A DNA stretch of 64,000 bases from DASUBV01 sp035532295. GTDB taxonomy: Bacteria > Actinomycetota > Actinomycetes > Streptosporangiales > Streptosporangiaceae. The notes below the pieces were generated by a model, which was given only the letters and a program-made list of their open reading frames with translations, did no database searches and was not told where the DNA came from. The stretch spans positions 1 through 64,000 of the forward strand of contig DATKRH010000019.1 of the NCBI GenBank assembly GCA_035532295.1, in the 5' to 3' direction. Both the position numbers and the translations under genes were made by a program. Shown here piece by piece: positions 52,313 to 60,336 of this stretch. Position 1 is the stretch's first letter, and every line of letters starts with the position of its first letter.

Positions 52313-53439
52313 GCGACGGCGAGAGCCGCCAGGGGGAGGGGAGCGCGGGGATCGCGGGGAGCGTGCTCCTGCTGTCGGGCTCCATCGGCATGGGGCATGA
52401 CGCCCTGGCGGCGGCCTGTGCCACCGCGCTGGCGGCGCGCGGCTTCAGCACGCGGACCCTGGACGCCATGCGCCTGCTCGGCCGTCGCGGCGGCCGAGCA
52501 GGCGAGGCGGTCTTCCGGACGATGCTCTCGGTGCCCGGCCTGTTCGACGCGTTCCACTTCGCCGCGCTGCGCCCCGGCGGCAGGCTGGCCAGGCTCGCCG
52601 ATGCCGCGTCCAGCCGCCGGGTAGTGCCCAGGCTGCGCGGCTACCTGGACGAGCAGCCCGTCGACCTGGTGATCTCGGTGTTCTCGACGGGGGCGGCGGC
52701 GGTCAGCAGGCTGGCCGAGCGTTACCCGGCCATGAGTCACGTCGTTTTCTGCACCGACGTGACGCCGCACCGGCTCTGGGTGCACCAGAACGTCGACCTC
52801 TACCTGGTGACCTCCGCGGTGGCCGAGGCCGCCGTGCGGCGCTTCGAGCCGGACGCGCGCGTGCTGGTGCTGCCCGCGCCGGTCCGGCCGGCCTTCTACC
52901 GGGCGCCCGACCAGGCTGCGGCCCGGGCGGCGCTGTCGGTCCCGCCGGAGGAGCCGTGCGTCCTGCTCATGTCCGGCGCCTGGGGCCTCGGGCCGGTCGC
53001 CGCCGCGGCGCAGGCGCTCGGCGATGCCGGCGTGCACGTGCTCGCCGTCGCCGGCCGCAACGCCAGGCTGGAGCGGAAGCTGGCCGCGGCCGCGGCCAGC
53101 CAGCCGCGAGTAAGGCCCTTCGGCTTCACGGACGCCATCCCGGCGCTGATGGCCGCCGCCGACCTGGTCATCACTAGTTCGGGTGACACGTGCACCGAAG
53201 CCCGCGTGGTCGGACGGCCGCTGCTGCTGCTCGACGTGGTGCAGGGGCACGGCCGGGACAACCTGCAGCATGAGCTGGAGCTCGGGGACGCCGCAGTGAC
53301 CTCGGCCGGGACGGCCGAGGTGGTGCGCAGCGCGCTGGCCGCGCTAGACCGGGCCAAGCCGCCGTCCGCGGCGCCGACGACCTCCCCGGCCGTCTTCGAC
53401 GAGGCCTTCGCCGCGGCTCTGGCCACCATTGGCAGATAA
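52309..53439 (+). CDS. MGDG-synthase-like GT-B glycosyltransferase
   Basis: A 376-residue GT-B enzyme. The N-terminal domain resembles MGDG synthase (LLLSGSIGMGHDALAAACAT), and the C-terminal UDP-sugar site includes LMSGAWGLGPVAAAAQAL, RPFGFTDAIPALMAAADLVI and TSSGDTCTEA. GTG 52309 overlaps the epimerase stop. It probably transfers the sugar made by the two upstream enzymes to a lipid or other acceptor. Confidence 0.85.
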   Translation: MSDGESRQGEGSAGIAGSVLLLSGSIGMGHDALAAACATALAARGFSTRTLDAMRLLGRRGGRAGEAVFRTMLSVPGLFDAFHFAALRPGGRLARLADAASSRRVVPRLRGYLDEQPVDLVISVFSTGAAAVSRLAERYPAMSHVVFCTDVTPHRLWVHQNVDLYLVTSAVAEAAVRRFEPDARVLVLPAPVRPAFYRAPDQAAARAALSVPPEEPCVLLMSGAWGLGPVAAAAQALGDAGVHVLAVAGRNARLERKLAAAAASQPRVRPFGFTDAIPALMAAADLVITSSGDTCTEARVVGRPLLLLDVVQGHGRDNLQHELELGDAAVTSAGTAEVVRSALAALDRAKPPSAAPTTSPAVFDEAFAAALATIGR

Positions 53440-53512
53440 CGAGGCCGGGCCGGGCCGGGCCGGGCCGGTCGGCCGGGTCCGTGCAAGTAGCCCGGTCAGT
53501 GCGGTCGGCCGG

Positions 53513-53584
53513 GTCCGTGCGAGTGGTCAGGTCCGTGTGAGTGGTCAGGTCCGTGTGAGTGGTCAGGTCAGTGCGAGTGGTTGG
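53513..53584. repeat. 18-bp tandem repeat
   Basis: Three good copies of gtccgtgtgagtggtcag and one degenerate copy. The last contains the stop codon of the thioredoxin-like gene. Confidence 0.9.
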
Positions 53585-54206
53585 CCGCCGGGGAGCCGGG
53601 GTCCATCGCGGTGACCCCGGCGCGGAGCTTCTTCCAGCTCAGCCAGCCGTAGTCGGCCAGGACGACCTGGTGCCGGGCGTTGAGGAAATAGGTGGACGGG
53701 ATGCCCGGCACGTTGTATTTCGCCCCGACGACCAGGGCCGGGTCGGTCGCGACCGGGTAGGTCACCAGCGAGTTGCGCACGAGGCTCAGCGCGGCGCTCC
53801 GGTCGTCGCGGGCATCGATGCCGATGATGTTCACCTTGCCGTGGTAGAAGCGGTAGAAGTGGCTCAGCAGGTGCGTCTCCTTCTCGCAAGGCGGGCTCCA
53901 TGAGGCGAAGAAGTTGATGATCACCGGCTTGCCCGCGTAGTCGCTCAGCGCGATCCGATCTCGGGAGCTGACGAGCCCGGGCAGCGAGAAACGGCTGGCG
54001 GGCTGGCCGGTGGCGTCCAGGGCCCGCGGGCCCAGGCAGGCGGCCACGGTCAGCCCGACGGCGGCCAGCACGGCGGAGAACAACAGCAGCCGCGCCATTC
54101 CCCGCCGACTTCCGATGGCGTGACGGGTGCTCGAACCACGGGCGCTCGAACCACGGGTGCTCGAACCACGGGTGCTCGAACCACGGGCACGCTGACCACT
54201 TGGCAT
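53568..54206 (-). CDS. TlpA-like thioredoxin-fold protein lacking the first active-site Cys
   Basis: About 212 residues with an N-terminal SSTRG repeat (15-bp DNA repeat), one membrane or lipoprotein signal (LLLFSAVLAAVGLTVAAC) and a thioredoxin domain. The active site, normally WCxxC, reads FFASWSPPCEKE, so only the second cysteine remains. ATG 54098 right before the signal is an alternative start, which would leave the repeat untranslated. It is last in the operon with CtaG and a second, intact TlpA-like protein. A chaperone or copper-binding role instead of disulfide exchange is possible. Confidence 0.85.
   Translation of the reverse strand: MPSGQRARGSSTRGSSTRGSSARGSSTRHAIGSRRGMARLLLFSAVLAAVGLTVAACLGPRALDATGQPASRFSLPGLVSSRDRIALSDYAGKPVIINFFASWSPPCEKETHLLSHFYRFYHGKVNIIGIDARDDRSAALSLVRNSLVTYPVATDPALVVGAKYNVPGIPSTYFLNARHQVVLADYGWLSWKKLRAGVTAMDPGSPAANHSH
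54125..54184 (-). repeat. 15-bp tandem repeat before the TlpA-like signal peptide
   Basis: Four copies of gggtgctcgaaccac (one with a single change), encoding GSSTR/GSSAR repeats if translated. Confidence 0.9.
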
Positions 54207-54271
54207 GTCGGTAGCACCCCCCCGATGCACCGCTCACCCCTGCCGGATTACCCCGGCTCAGGCGATCACAT

Positions 54272-55165
54272 TCAGCGACGATTAGGCCACTGATAGTAGC
54301 GCGACTGGTGGCCCAGCATCCGCTCGACCGCCGAACTGACGCTGCCGTCCTCGGCGATGATCCGGCGAACGACCGAGACCATGCAGGGTACGGCCCAGAA
54401 GTCGCCGCATATCCACAGGATTCCGGCGCCGATCTGCTGGTCGGCGAACGGCGGCAGCGTCACGCCGGCGATGTGTGCGTAGACCGGGTACCAGGAAACG
54501 CTGGTCAGGATGCCCATGGCCATGGCGAGCACCCACATGACCACGTTCGTTAGCAGCAGCGCTGACGCCTGCGCGGTCGCCGGCATCGCGATCCGGAACG
54601 GCGGTGACGAGATGAACTGCAGCCAGAACGCGACTCCGACCAGGAAGAAGCTGCCGTGCATCAGCCAGATGTGGACACCCTGGTTGCGCGCCGCCAGGTC
54701 GAACAGGGCCGGTACGTGCCAGACGATCATCACGCCGTTGAACGCGGCCACGGCCACCCAGGGGCTCAGCAGCGCGCCGCCCACCGCGCGCAGCGGGCGC
54801 GACCAGCCGCCGGTCAGCACCTCCCTGGTCGCGCTGCGCCCGAGCCTGCCGGGCAGCGCGTCGATCAGCGGCTGCCACGGCGCGCCCAGGACGACCAGGC
54901 TCGGTGCGGCGAACATGAGCATCAGGTGCTGGATCATGTGTACGAAGAAGTAGTCGTCCGCCCAGTAGTCAACGGGCGAGCAGACCGCGAGCAGCAGGAT
55001 GGCCAGCCCCGCGTAGAACCACAGCGACCGCCGCCGCCGCTCGCTGGTGCGGCCGGGCCGGGAGCGCCGGGCAAGCCGGGCCAGCCCGATCTCGTGCCAG
55101 ATCACCACGCCCGCGACGACTAGCAGGAACGGGTCGACGGCCCAGTGGCCGGTCAGGTAATGCAT
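54272..55165 (-). CDS. ctaG: CtaG-type cytochrome oxidase assembly protein
   Basis: A 297-residue, seven-helix membrane protein of the caa3_CtaG family, required for copper insertion or assembly of oxidase. Histidines in membrane segments are conserved (WHEIGLARL, FVHMIQHLMLMFAAP, IVWHVPALFD, HIWLMHGSFF). ATG 55165 has a perfect GGAGGA site; the frame is open upstream. It lies in the operon divergent from the oxidase genes. Confidence 0.9.
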   Translation of the reverse strand: MHYLTGHWAVDPFLLVVAGVVIWHEIGLARLARRSRPGRTSERRRRSLWFYAGLAILLLAVCSPVDYWADDYFFVHMIQHLMLMFAAPSLVVLGAPWQPLIDALPGRLGRSATREVLTGGWSRPLRAVGGALLSPWVAVAAFNGVMIVWHVPALFDLAARNQGVHIWLMHGSFFLVGVAFWLQFISSPPFRIAMPATAQASALLLTNVVMWVLAMAMGILTSVSWYPVYAHIAGVTLPPFADQQIGAGILWICGDFWAVPCMVSVVRRIIAEDGSVSSAVERMLGHQSRYYQWPNRR

Positions 55166-55196
55166 GTTTCCTCCGCACTGCTCCGCACTGCTGGGC

Positions 55197-55838
55197 CTAG
55201 CCGGGCAGCACGGGCTCCGCCGTGTGCGGGGACAGTGATCCGATGGCGGGCCCCAGCGCGGCGCGGATCTGCGCGCGCTGGGCGTCCAGCTTGGCCAGGT
55301 CCCGACGCAAGGCAGCCCGGTCGGCGGCCTGCGCCGGGGTCCCGCGGGCGGCCAGCACGGTCGCGACGTCGGCCTGGACCTGCACGGCATCGGGCGCGGC
55401 CCAGTCGATCAGCCCGGTGACGGCGAGTTGCAGGTGAAAACTGGCTAGCGATTCCGGGACCTGATAGCTCTCCAGGTCGTCGATCAGCTCGTTATTGGCG
55501 GGCGAGCAGTTCGCCGAGCCGGTATTGGCGATGCTGGCCGCCGCCGCCGCGTCGTGGCTGCTGCCGGAGTCCACCGCCTGCAGAACCTGCAGCGACTCGC
55601 GCACGCCGCCCGCGCACGACTCAATGTCATAGTTCACGGCAGCCAGCAGGCCCCGCAGGTCCGAGGCTCGCTCCTGGTTACTGGGCCGGTGCGTGAGCCC
55701 CACCGCGACCGCGATCGCCAGCAGGAGGGCTCCGGCGGGTATCAGCCATCGCGGGGAGCGCCGGGCGCGCCAGCCGCCCGGCCAGCCTCCCGTCCGGATC
55801 GGAACATAGGGCGGCTCGGTCTTGCTCGGCGCTGACAC
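55197..55838 (-). CDS. Membrane-anchored protein, unknown
   Basis: A 213-residue protein: cytoplasmic start (30 residues), one helix (WLIPAGALLLAIAVAVGLTH), then an outside helical domain with two cysteines (ESCAGG, SANCSPAN). I recognise no family. It starts 3 bp after the TlpA-like gene and is followed by ctaG, so an oxidase-assembly or sensing role is likely by context only. Confidence 0.7.
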   Translation of the reverse strand: MSAPSKTEPPYVPIRTGGWPGGWRARRSPRWLIPAGALLLAIAVAVGLTHRPSNQERASDLRGLLAAVNYDIESCAGGVRESLQVLQAVDSGSSHDAAAAASIANTGSANCSPANNELIDDLESYQVPESLASFHLQLAVTGLIDWAAPDAVQVQADVATVLAARGTPAQAADRAALRRDLAKLDAQRAQIRAALGPAIGSLSPHTAEPVLPG

Positions 55839-55841
55839 TCG

Positions 55842-56441
55842 CTAACTCCGATCCCCGGTGCTGCCGGCTTTCCCCGCGGCGGTGGCCTGGCGGCTGGCGG
55901 CGCCGGCCGCCCAGGCGCTGAGTTCGCGCGCCGTCACGTCGCCGACGATGTGCCGCACGATCTGATGCCGCGCATTGAGAAAAAACGTCTGCGGCAGCGC
56001 GAGCACACCATACGACGTCGCGGTGCTGGCGGGAAACGGGTCGACTCCCACCGGGTAGCCGACCTTCTCCGCGCGGACGAACTTGAGCGCGGCGGCGGTC
56101 TGGTCGTTGGCGTCGATGCCGACGATGGCGACCCGGCTGTGGTGCGCGGCGTAGAACCTGGCCAGCAGCGGAGTCTCGCGCTTGCAGGGACCGCACCAGG
56201 ACGCGAAGAAGTTCAGGACGACCGGCTGCCCGGCGAACGCGGCGAGCGAGACGTGGCTGCTGGGGTGGCCCAACTGGGCCAGCGTGAACGGCTTGGCCGC
56301 CGTCGGCGGGCGCTGGCGCCCGGGCTGGCCGGAGGCCCCGACCGAGACGGCCAGGACGCCGGCCACCACCGCCGCGGCCAGCGCGGTGGCGAGCAGGATC
56401 GAGCGTGGTCGCCGGGACTGCCGGAGCAGGCCGCTCACCAC
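55842..56441 (-). CDS. TlpA-like thioredoxin-family protein
   Basis: A 199-residue anchored thioredoxin. An N-terminal helix (ILLATALAAAVVAGVLAVSV) precedes a redoxin domain with intact active site FFASWCGPCKRET. The GVLALPQTFFLN segment holds the cis-proline. It may reduce the CuA cysteines of oxidase subunit II or apocytochromes. GTG start overlapping the kinase stop. Confidence 0.88.
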   Translation of the reverse strand: MVSGLLRQSRRPRSILLATALAAAVVAGVLAVSVGASGQPGRQRPPTAAKPFTLAQLGHPSSHVSLAAFAGQPVVLNFFASWCGPCKRETPLLARFYAAHHSRVAIVGIDANDQTAAALKFVRAEKVGYPVGVDPFPASTATSYGVLALPQTFFLNARHQIVRHIVGDVTARELSAWAAGAASRQATAAGKAGSTGDRS

Positions 56442-57580
56442 AGGCTCCCCGCGCCTGGCCGGATCTCCGGCAGGGCCGCTGACCCCGCGGGGGCCGCCTG
56501 CGCATCGCCGGCCGCCGTGGCCAGGACCGGGAGCAGGAACTCAAAGGTGCTGCCCTGTCCGGCCTCGCTGCGGACGCGGATCTCGCCGCCGTGGCCGCGG
56601 GCGACGGCCTGCGCCAGGGCGAGGCCGAGGCCGGTGCCGCGCGAGCCGGTGGCGCCCGGCGCGGTCGCGAACCGGTCGAAGATACGCCTCAGCTCGGCAT
56701 CCGGAATCCCGTCGCCGCTGTCCTCGATAATCACGGAAGCGAATCTAGCGCGCTCACCCATGGTGACCGACAGCCTGATGACGTCGTTTTCGCTGGTGTG
56801 CTGCACGGCGTTCTCGAGCAGGGCGTCTACGGCGAGCGCCAGCCGGTCGGGATCGGCGGCCACCACGGCATCGTCGAGCTGCCCGATGCGCCACCGCCGC
56901 ACGGCGGTGGGACGCCACCGGAACAGCAGTTCCATCGCGAAAGACTGCAGGGCCAGCGGCTCGGGCGCCAGGAAGTCGGGGTTCTCCGACGCGGCGATGA
57001 GCAGCAGCCGCTCGCTCAGGCTCTTGAGGCGGTTCAGCTCGCCGACCACGACGTGGATGTCCCGGCGGTCGTCCTGGCTGGCCAGGTTCCTGGCCAGCAG
57101 TTCGGCGTGGCCGAGCGCGATGGTGATCGGGGTCTTGAGCTGGTGTGAGGCATCCTGCAGGAAACGCCGCTGGGCGGCGAGCAGCCGCTCGTTCTCCGCG
57201 CTGACCGCCGAGCGTGCCGCATCGGCGCTCCCCGTCCGGTGGCTCTGCCAGACGATGATGCAGAACATCGCCGACATCAGCGGCACCTTGCTCAGCGAGG
57301 CGGCCGGCTGGAGGTCACGGATGACGTTGAGGCCGGCGGCGGCCGCCGTGGTGGCGGCTACTGCCGCCACGAGCTGGAAGGCGGGCCACGAGGGCCAGAC
57401 CCGAAGGCCGTACAGCACGGCGAAGCCGATCCAGACCAGGTAGAAGCTGACCGTTTCCCAGCGCGGCGTCGTGACGATGATCACCAGGCCGACCAGCCAG
57501 AGCAGCACCCAGGCGACCTCGGGAAGCCGGCTCAGGTCCGCGGTCTCCACGGTGTCCAGGTCCCCGGCCTGGACACTCAT
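56435..57580 (-). CDS. Membrane sensor histidine kinase
   Basis: A 381-residue kinase. Four hydrophobic segments in the first 110 residues have no sizeable outside loop, so sensing is probably within the membrane. HisKA has His146 in FLQDASHQLKTPITIALGHA. HATPase_c has VDALLENAVQHT, DSGDGIPDAEL and GTGLGLALAQAVARGHGG. ATG 57580 lies 10 bp after the regulator gene. Partner of the adjacent regulator. Confidence 0.92.
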   Translation of the reverse strand: MSVQAGDLDTVETADLSRLPEVAWVLLWLVGLVIIVTTPRWETVSFYLVWIGFAVLYGLRVWPSWPAFQLVAAVAATTAAAAGLNVIRDLQPAASLSKVPLMSAMFCIIVWQSHRTGSADAARSAVSAENERLLAAQRRFLQDASHQLKTPITIALGHAELLARNLASQDDRRDIHVVVGELNRLKSLSERLLLIAASENPDFLAPEPLALQSFAMELLFRWRPTAVRRWRIGQLDDAVVAADPDRLALAVDALLENAVQHTSENDVIRLSVTMGERARFASVIIEDSGDGIPDAELRRIFDRFATAPGATGSRGTGLGLALAQAVARGHGGEIRVRSEAGQGSTFEFLLPVLATAAGDAQAAPAGSAALPEIRPGAGSLW

Positions 57581-57590
57581 GGTGATGGCG

Positions 57591-58298
57591 TCAGGAAGCG
57601 AGCTGGTATCCGGCACCGCGCACCGTCTTAATGAGGTCATACCCCAGCTTGGACCGGAGCCGGCGCACGCAGACGTCGACCACGTTCGAGCCGGGGTCGA
57701 ACTCCAGGCCCCAGATGGACGCCAGCAGCTCCTCCTTGCGCAGCGGCTGGCCGACATGCTCGGCTAGCTCCCTGAGCAGCAGGAACTCCAGCTTCGTCAG
57801 CGCCACTGGCCCATGCCCGATGTCGGCCCGCAGGCGCCATACGTCCAGGACGAGGTCGCCCGCGCGAATGATCTCGCCGGGCGCATGAGCGCCGCGGGAG
57901 TGGGCGTCGTCCCGCAGCCGCACCCGCACCCGGGCCAGGAACTCGGCCAGCGAGAAGGGCTTGGTCAGGTAGTCCTGCGCGCCTAGCTCGAGGCAGTTCA
58001 CCTTGGTGGTCACGTCATCGAGGCAGGACAGCACCAGCACGGGCGGTGCCGGGCGGACTGCCCGCAGGCGCCGCAGGAAGGCCCGGCCGTCCATGTCCGG
58101 CATCACCAGGTCCAGGATGACCAGCCCGTAGTCGCGGGCGCCGGCTAGCTCTAGCCCGGTCGCGCCCCCCGAGGTGATGTCCGCCTCGTACCCGACATCC
58201 GCCAGCGCGCGGCCGATCAGGTCGCGGATCGCCTGTTCGTCGTCGACGACCAGGATCCGCGGATCAGGAGTGTTCTGAGCCAACTGGCTAGAGATCAT
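57591..58298 (-). CDS. OmpR-family response regulator
   Basis: A 235-residue regulator. The receiver has acidic residues in LVVDDEQAIRDLIG, phospho-acceptor Asp63 (VILDLVMPDMDG) and KPFS. The winged helix shows LTKLEFLLLRELAEHVGQPL and ends TVRGAGYQLA. It is first in the six-gene operon with the kinase, TlpA-like proteins and CtaG, and divergent from the oxidase operon, which it probably controls. Confidence 0.92.
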   Translation of the reverse strand: MISSQLAQNTPDPRILVVDDEQAIRDLIGRALADVGYEADITSGGATGLELAGARDYGLVILDLVMPDMDGRAFLRRLRAVRPAPPVLVLSCLDDVTTKVNCLELGAQDYLTKPFSLAEFLARVRVRLRDDAHSRGAHAPGEIIRAGDLVLDVWRLRADIGHGPVALTKLEFLLLRELAEHVGQPLRKEELLASIWGLEFDPGSNVVDVCVRRLRSKLGYDLIKTVRGAGYQLAS

Positions 58299-58588
58299 TT
58301 CGGGGCGCTTCGATCTGCGCGGGCGCCGCAGCGCGTAGCGGCGATGCGGGCTGGCGCCATCGGGCTAGTGAGGCAGGTCGGAGGGCTACAGCAGAAAATC
58401 TGCTCTATCGGGCTAACCGCGGTCAAGACCCAGAGGGGGCCCAAATCTCGCTGGGGCGAGCTCATGACAGTTTCGTCATTTAAGCCGCGAACCATTGCTT
58501 GCCTCGGGCGTGTCTCGCAAGATCGGGTACGTCAACGGGCCGCCTGAGTACGGTAGGCCGATCTGCTGTGTTCGCATGATTGCGCTGA
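58299..58588. promoter_or_regulatory. Divergent control region of oxidase and sensor operons
   Basis: About 290 bp with no supported gene. Two inverted repeats stand out: AGCAGA-aaa-TCTGCT (58390-58404) and ATGAC-agtttc-GTCAT (58464-58479). Either could bind the OmpR-type regulator encoded alongside. No clear -35/-10 pair assigned. Confidence 0.45.
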
Positions 58589-58603
58589 GTGAGGTGGTGG
58601 CTG

Positions 58604-59275
58604 GTGTCTTTGCCGGTCCGGGTCGCGACCCTGGTAGCGGCGTTCATCGCCGTGGTTGCCGGAGGGGCGTTCCTGGTCATCCACTACTTGCTCGGCGGGC
58701 CGCCGGTGGAGGACTTCACCGCGGCCAGCGCCGGGCAGGTGAACGTCACCATGCAGGAAGCTCCGCAAACCTCGGTGACGTCTAAGCCTGACTGGGTGTC
58801 CTACTTCATCAAGAGCCCGACGACCCAGCAGTGGGTCCACACCACTTTGTTCAAGGTCCCGGCCGGCACCCGGGTCAACGTGACCATCCTGGGCTACGAC
58901 GGCTGCACGCCGCTGCGCAACCCGTTCTGGAGCAAGGTCACCGGAACCGTCGGCAACGTCGCGTACGTCAACGGCAAGCCGCAGTCGGTGATCAACTCCT
59001 GGTCCGGGTGCAACGTCGGGCACACGTTCTCCATCCCGGGGATCGGCCTCAACGTGCCGATGGCCACGCCGCCGCTGACCGCGAACCTGTGCGGCTCCTC
59101 GCCCTGCACGGCGGGCCCGCGCACCGTGGTCAAGTTCAGCTTCACCACGCCGAAGGTGGCGGGCGACTACTTCTGGCAGTGCCGCGTTCCGTGCGGCGGC
59201 GGCTTCCTCGACGGATTCGGCGGCCCCATGCAGACCATCGGCTACATGACGGGCAACATGGAGGTGGTGAGCTGA
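58604..59275 (+). CDS. Membrane-anchored cupredoxin-like protein
   Basis: About 223 residues. A helix (ATLVAAFIAVVAGGAFLVIH) anchors an outside cupredoxin-like domain (FKVPAGTRVNVTILGYDGC). Candidate copper ligands are the His in NVGHTFSIPG and a C-terminal CRVPCGGGFLDGFGGPM. The latter resembles the CuA loop of subunit II (C-x3-C then Met) but lacks its histidine. GTG 58604 with a GAGGTGG site is chosen over GTG 58589. It overlaps the subunit II gene, so it may be an oxidase subunit or electron donor. Confidence 0.78.
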   Translation: MSLPVRVATLVAAFIAVVAGGAFLVIHYLLGGPPVEDFTAASAGQVNVTMQEAPQTSVTSKPDWVSYFIKSPTTQQWVHTTLFKVPAGTRVNVTILGYDGCTPLRNPFWSKVTGTVGNVAYVNGKPQSVINSWSGCNVGHTFSIPGIGLNVPMATPPLTANLCGSSPCTAGPRTVVKFSFTTPKVAGDYFWQCRVPCGGGFLDGFGGPMQTIGYMTGNMEVVS

Positions 59276-60237
59276 TGGCCGCCGCAGCAGGCGACGCCCC
59301 CTCGGGCGCGCAGGCTAGAGGGCCGGGCAACCACGGGGAACCGAACCACGGGCTGCGGATCTTCCTGATCTGGCTGGTCGTGGCGGTCGTGGCTGACGTG
59401 CTCATCTGGGTCGTCTGGGGGCCGCACCTGCCGCCCGGCGACATGGCCACCGCGTCGGGTGGCCAGCAGTTCGACATCAAGGTGATGGCCGCGCTGGCCG
59501 CGCCGGTGATGGCCTTCGTCCTCATCTACTTCGGCTACGCGCTGGTCGTCTGGCGCCAGCGCGAGGGCGACGAGGAGGACGGCCCGGCACTGCACGGCAA
59601 CACCCGGATCCAGGCGACCTGGATCACGGTAACGTCGGTCATCGTGCTGTTCCTGTTCGCGTTCGGCACCTACGAGCTGACGACGGCCCAGGGCGCGGGC
59701 GCCGGCGAGGGCCCGAGCCCGATCTGGAAGCCGAACGGCGCCAAGCCGCTACAGGTGCAGGTGATCGGGCAGCAGTGGCGGTTCACCTACCGGTACCCGC
59801 AGTTCGGCGGCTTCGAGACCACGCAGCTGATGCTGCCCAAGGACCAGTGGGTGGAGTTCCACGTCACCTCGCTGGACGTGATCCACAGCTTCTGGGCCTA
59901 CCAGCTAGGGGTCAAGGCCGATGCCAACCCCGGCACCGACAACGTGGCCTTCACCAAGCCCACCCAGCTCGGCCAGGTGACGGTGCGGTGCGCCGAGTTG
60001 TGCGGGCTCTGGCACGGCGCGATGTTCGACTACGGCCACGTCCTGTCCCCGGCCGCCTTCGCGTCGTGGGCCAACTCGACCCGGGCTCAGCTCGCCTCGG
60101 TGACCAAGATCCTGCCGCCGTACGCGACCACCTATGACCCCACCGTGATCCCGAATATCAACAAGGCCATGGCCAAGGCGGGCATCGCCGGGGCGAACGG
60201 CTACTACTACCCGCCCCAGGACCCGGCGCAGCCATGA
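59275..60237 (+). CDS. ctaC: Cytochrome c oxidase subunit II
   Basis: A 320-residue subunit with two membrane helices and a CuA domain. The CuA ligands are intact: His in SLDVIHSFWAYQ and the loop CAELCGLWHGAM. The open frame extends upstream within the previous gene, but ATG 59275 overlaps that gene's stop (TGATG). There is no fused cytochrome c domain, so a separate electron donor is required. Confidence 0.94.
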   Translation: MAAAAGDAPSGAQARGPGNHGEPNHGLRIFLIWLVVAVVADVLIWVVWGPHLPPGDMATASGGQQFDIKVMAALAAPVMAFVLIYFGYALVVWRQREGDEEDGPALHGNTRIQATWITVTSVIVLFLFAFGTYELTTAQGAGAGEGPSPIWKPNGAKPLQVQVIGQQWRFTYRYPQFGGFETTQLMLPKDQWVEFHVTSLDVIHSFWAYQLGVKADANPGTDNVAFTKPTQLGQVTVRCAELCGLWHGAMFDYGHVLSPAAFASWANSTRAQLASVTKILPPYATTYDPTVIPNINKAMAKAGIAGANGYYYPPQDPAQP

Positions 60238-60332
60238 GGAAGCCTTCCCGCGGCGACCGTTCCCGGCACAACCGTTCCCGGCATAACTATTCCCGGCCCT
60301 ACCAGGCCAGCCCTAGCACTGCGAGGAGGTGA
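60234..60332 (+). CDS. Possible tiny Arg-rich ORF between ctaC and ctaD
   Basis: ATG overlaps the ctaC stop (ATGA). The 32-residue product MRKPSRGDRSRHNRSRHNYS... is basic and repetitive and ends inside the ctaD ribosome site. It may only couple translation between the two genes. Low confidence that the peptide itself matters. Confidence 0.25.
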   Translation: MRKPSRGDRSRHNRSRHNYSRPYQASPSTARR

Positions 60333-60336
60333 CCGG

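Noticed and set aside
53513..53584. 18-bp repeats as a CRISPR array
   Set aside because: No unique spacers; it is a simple tandem repeat that includes a stop codon of a real gene.
54125..54184. CTCGAACC repeats as tRNA T-arm-like sequence or a CRISPR-like array
   Set aside because: The 15-bp units are directly abutting with no spacers, and no cloverleaf can be formed.
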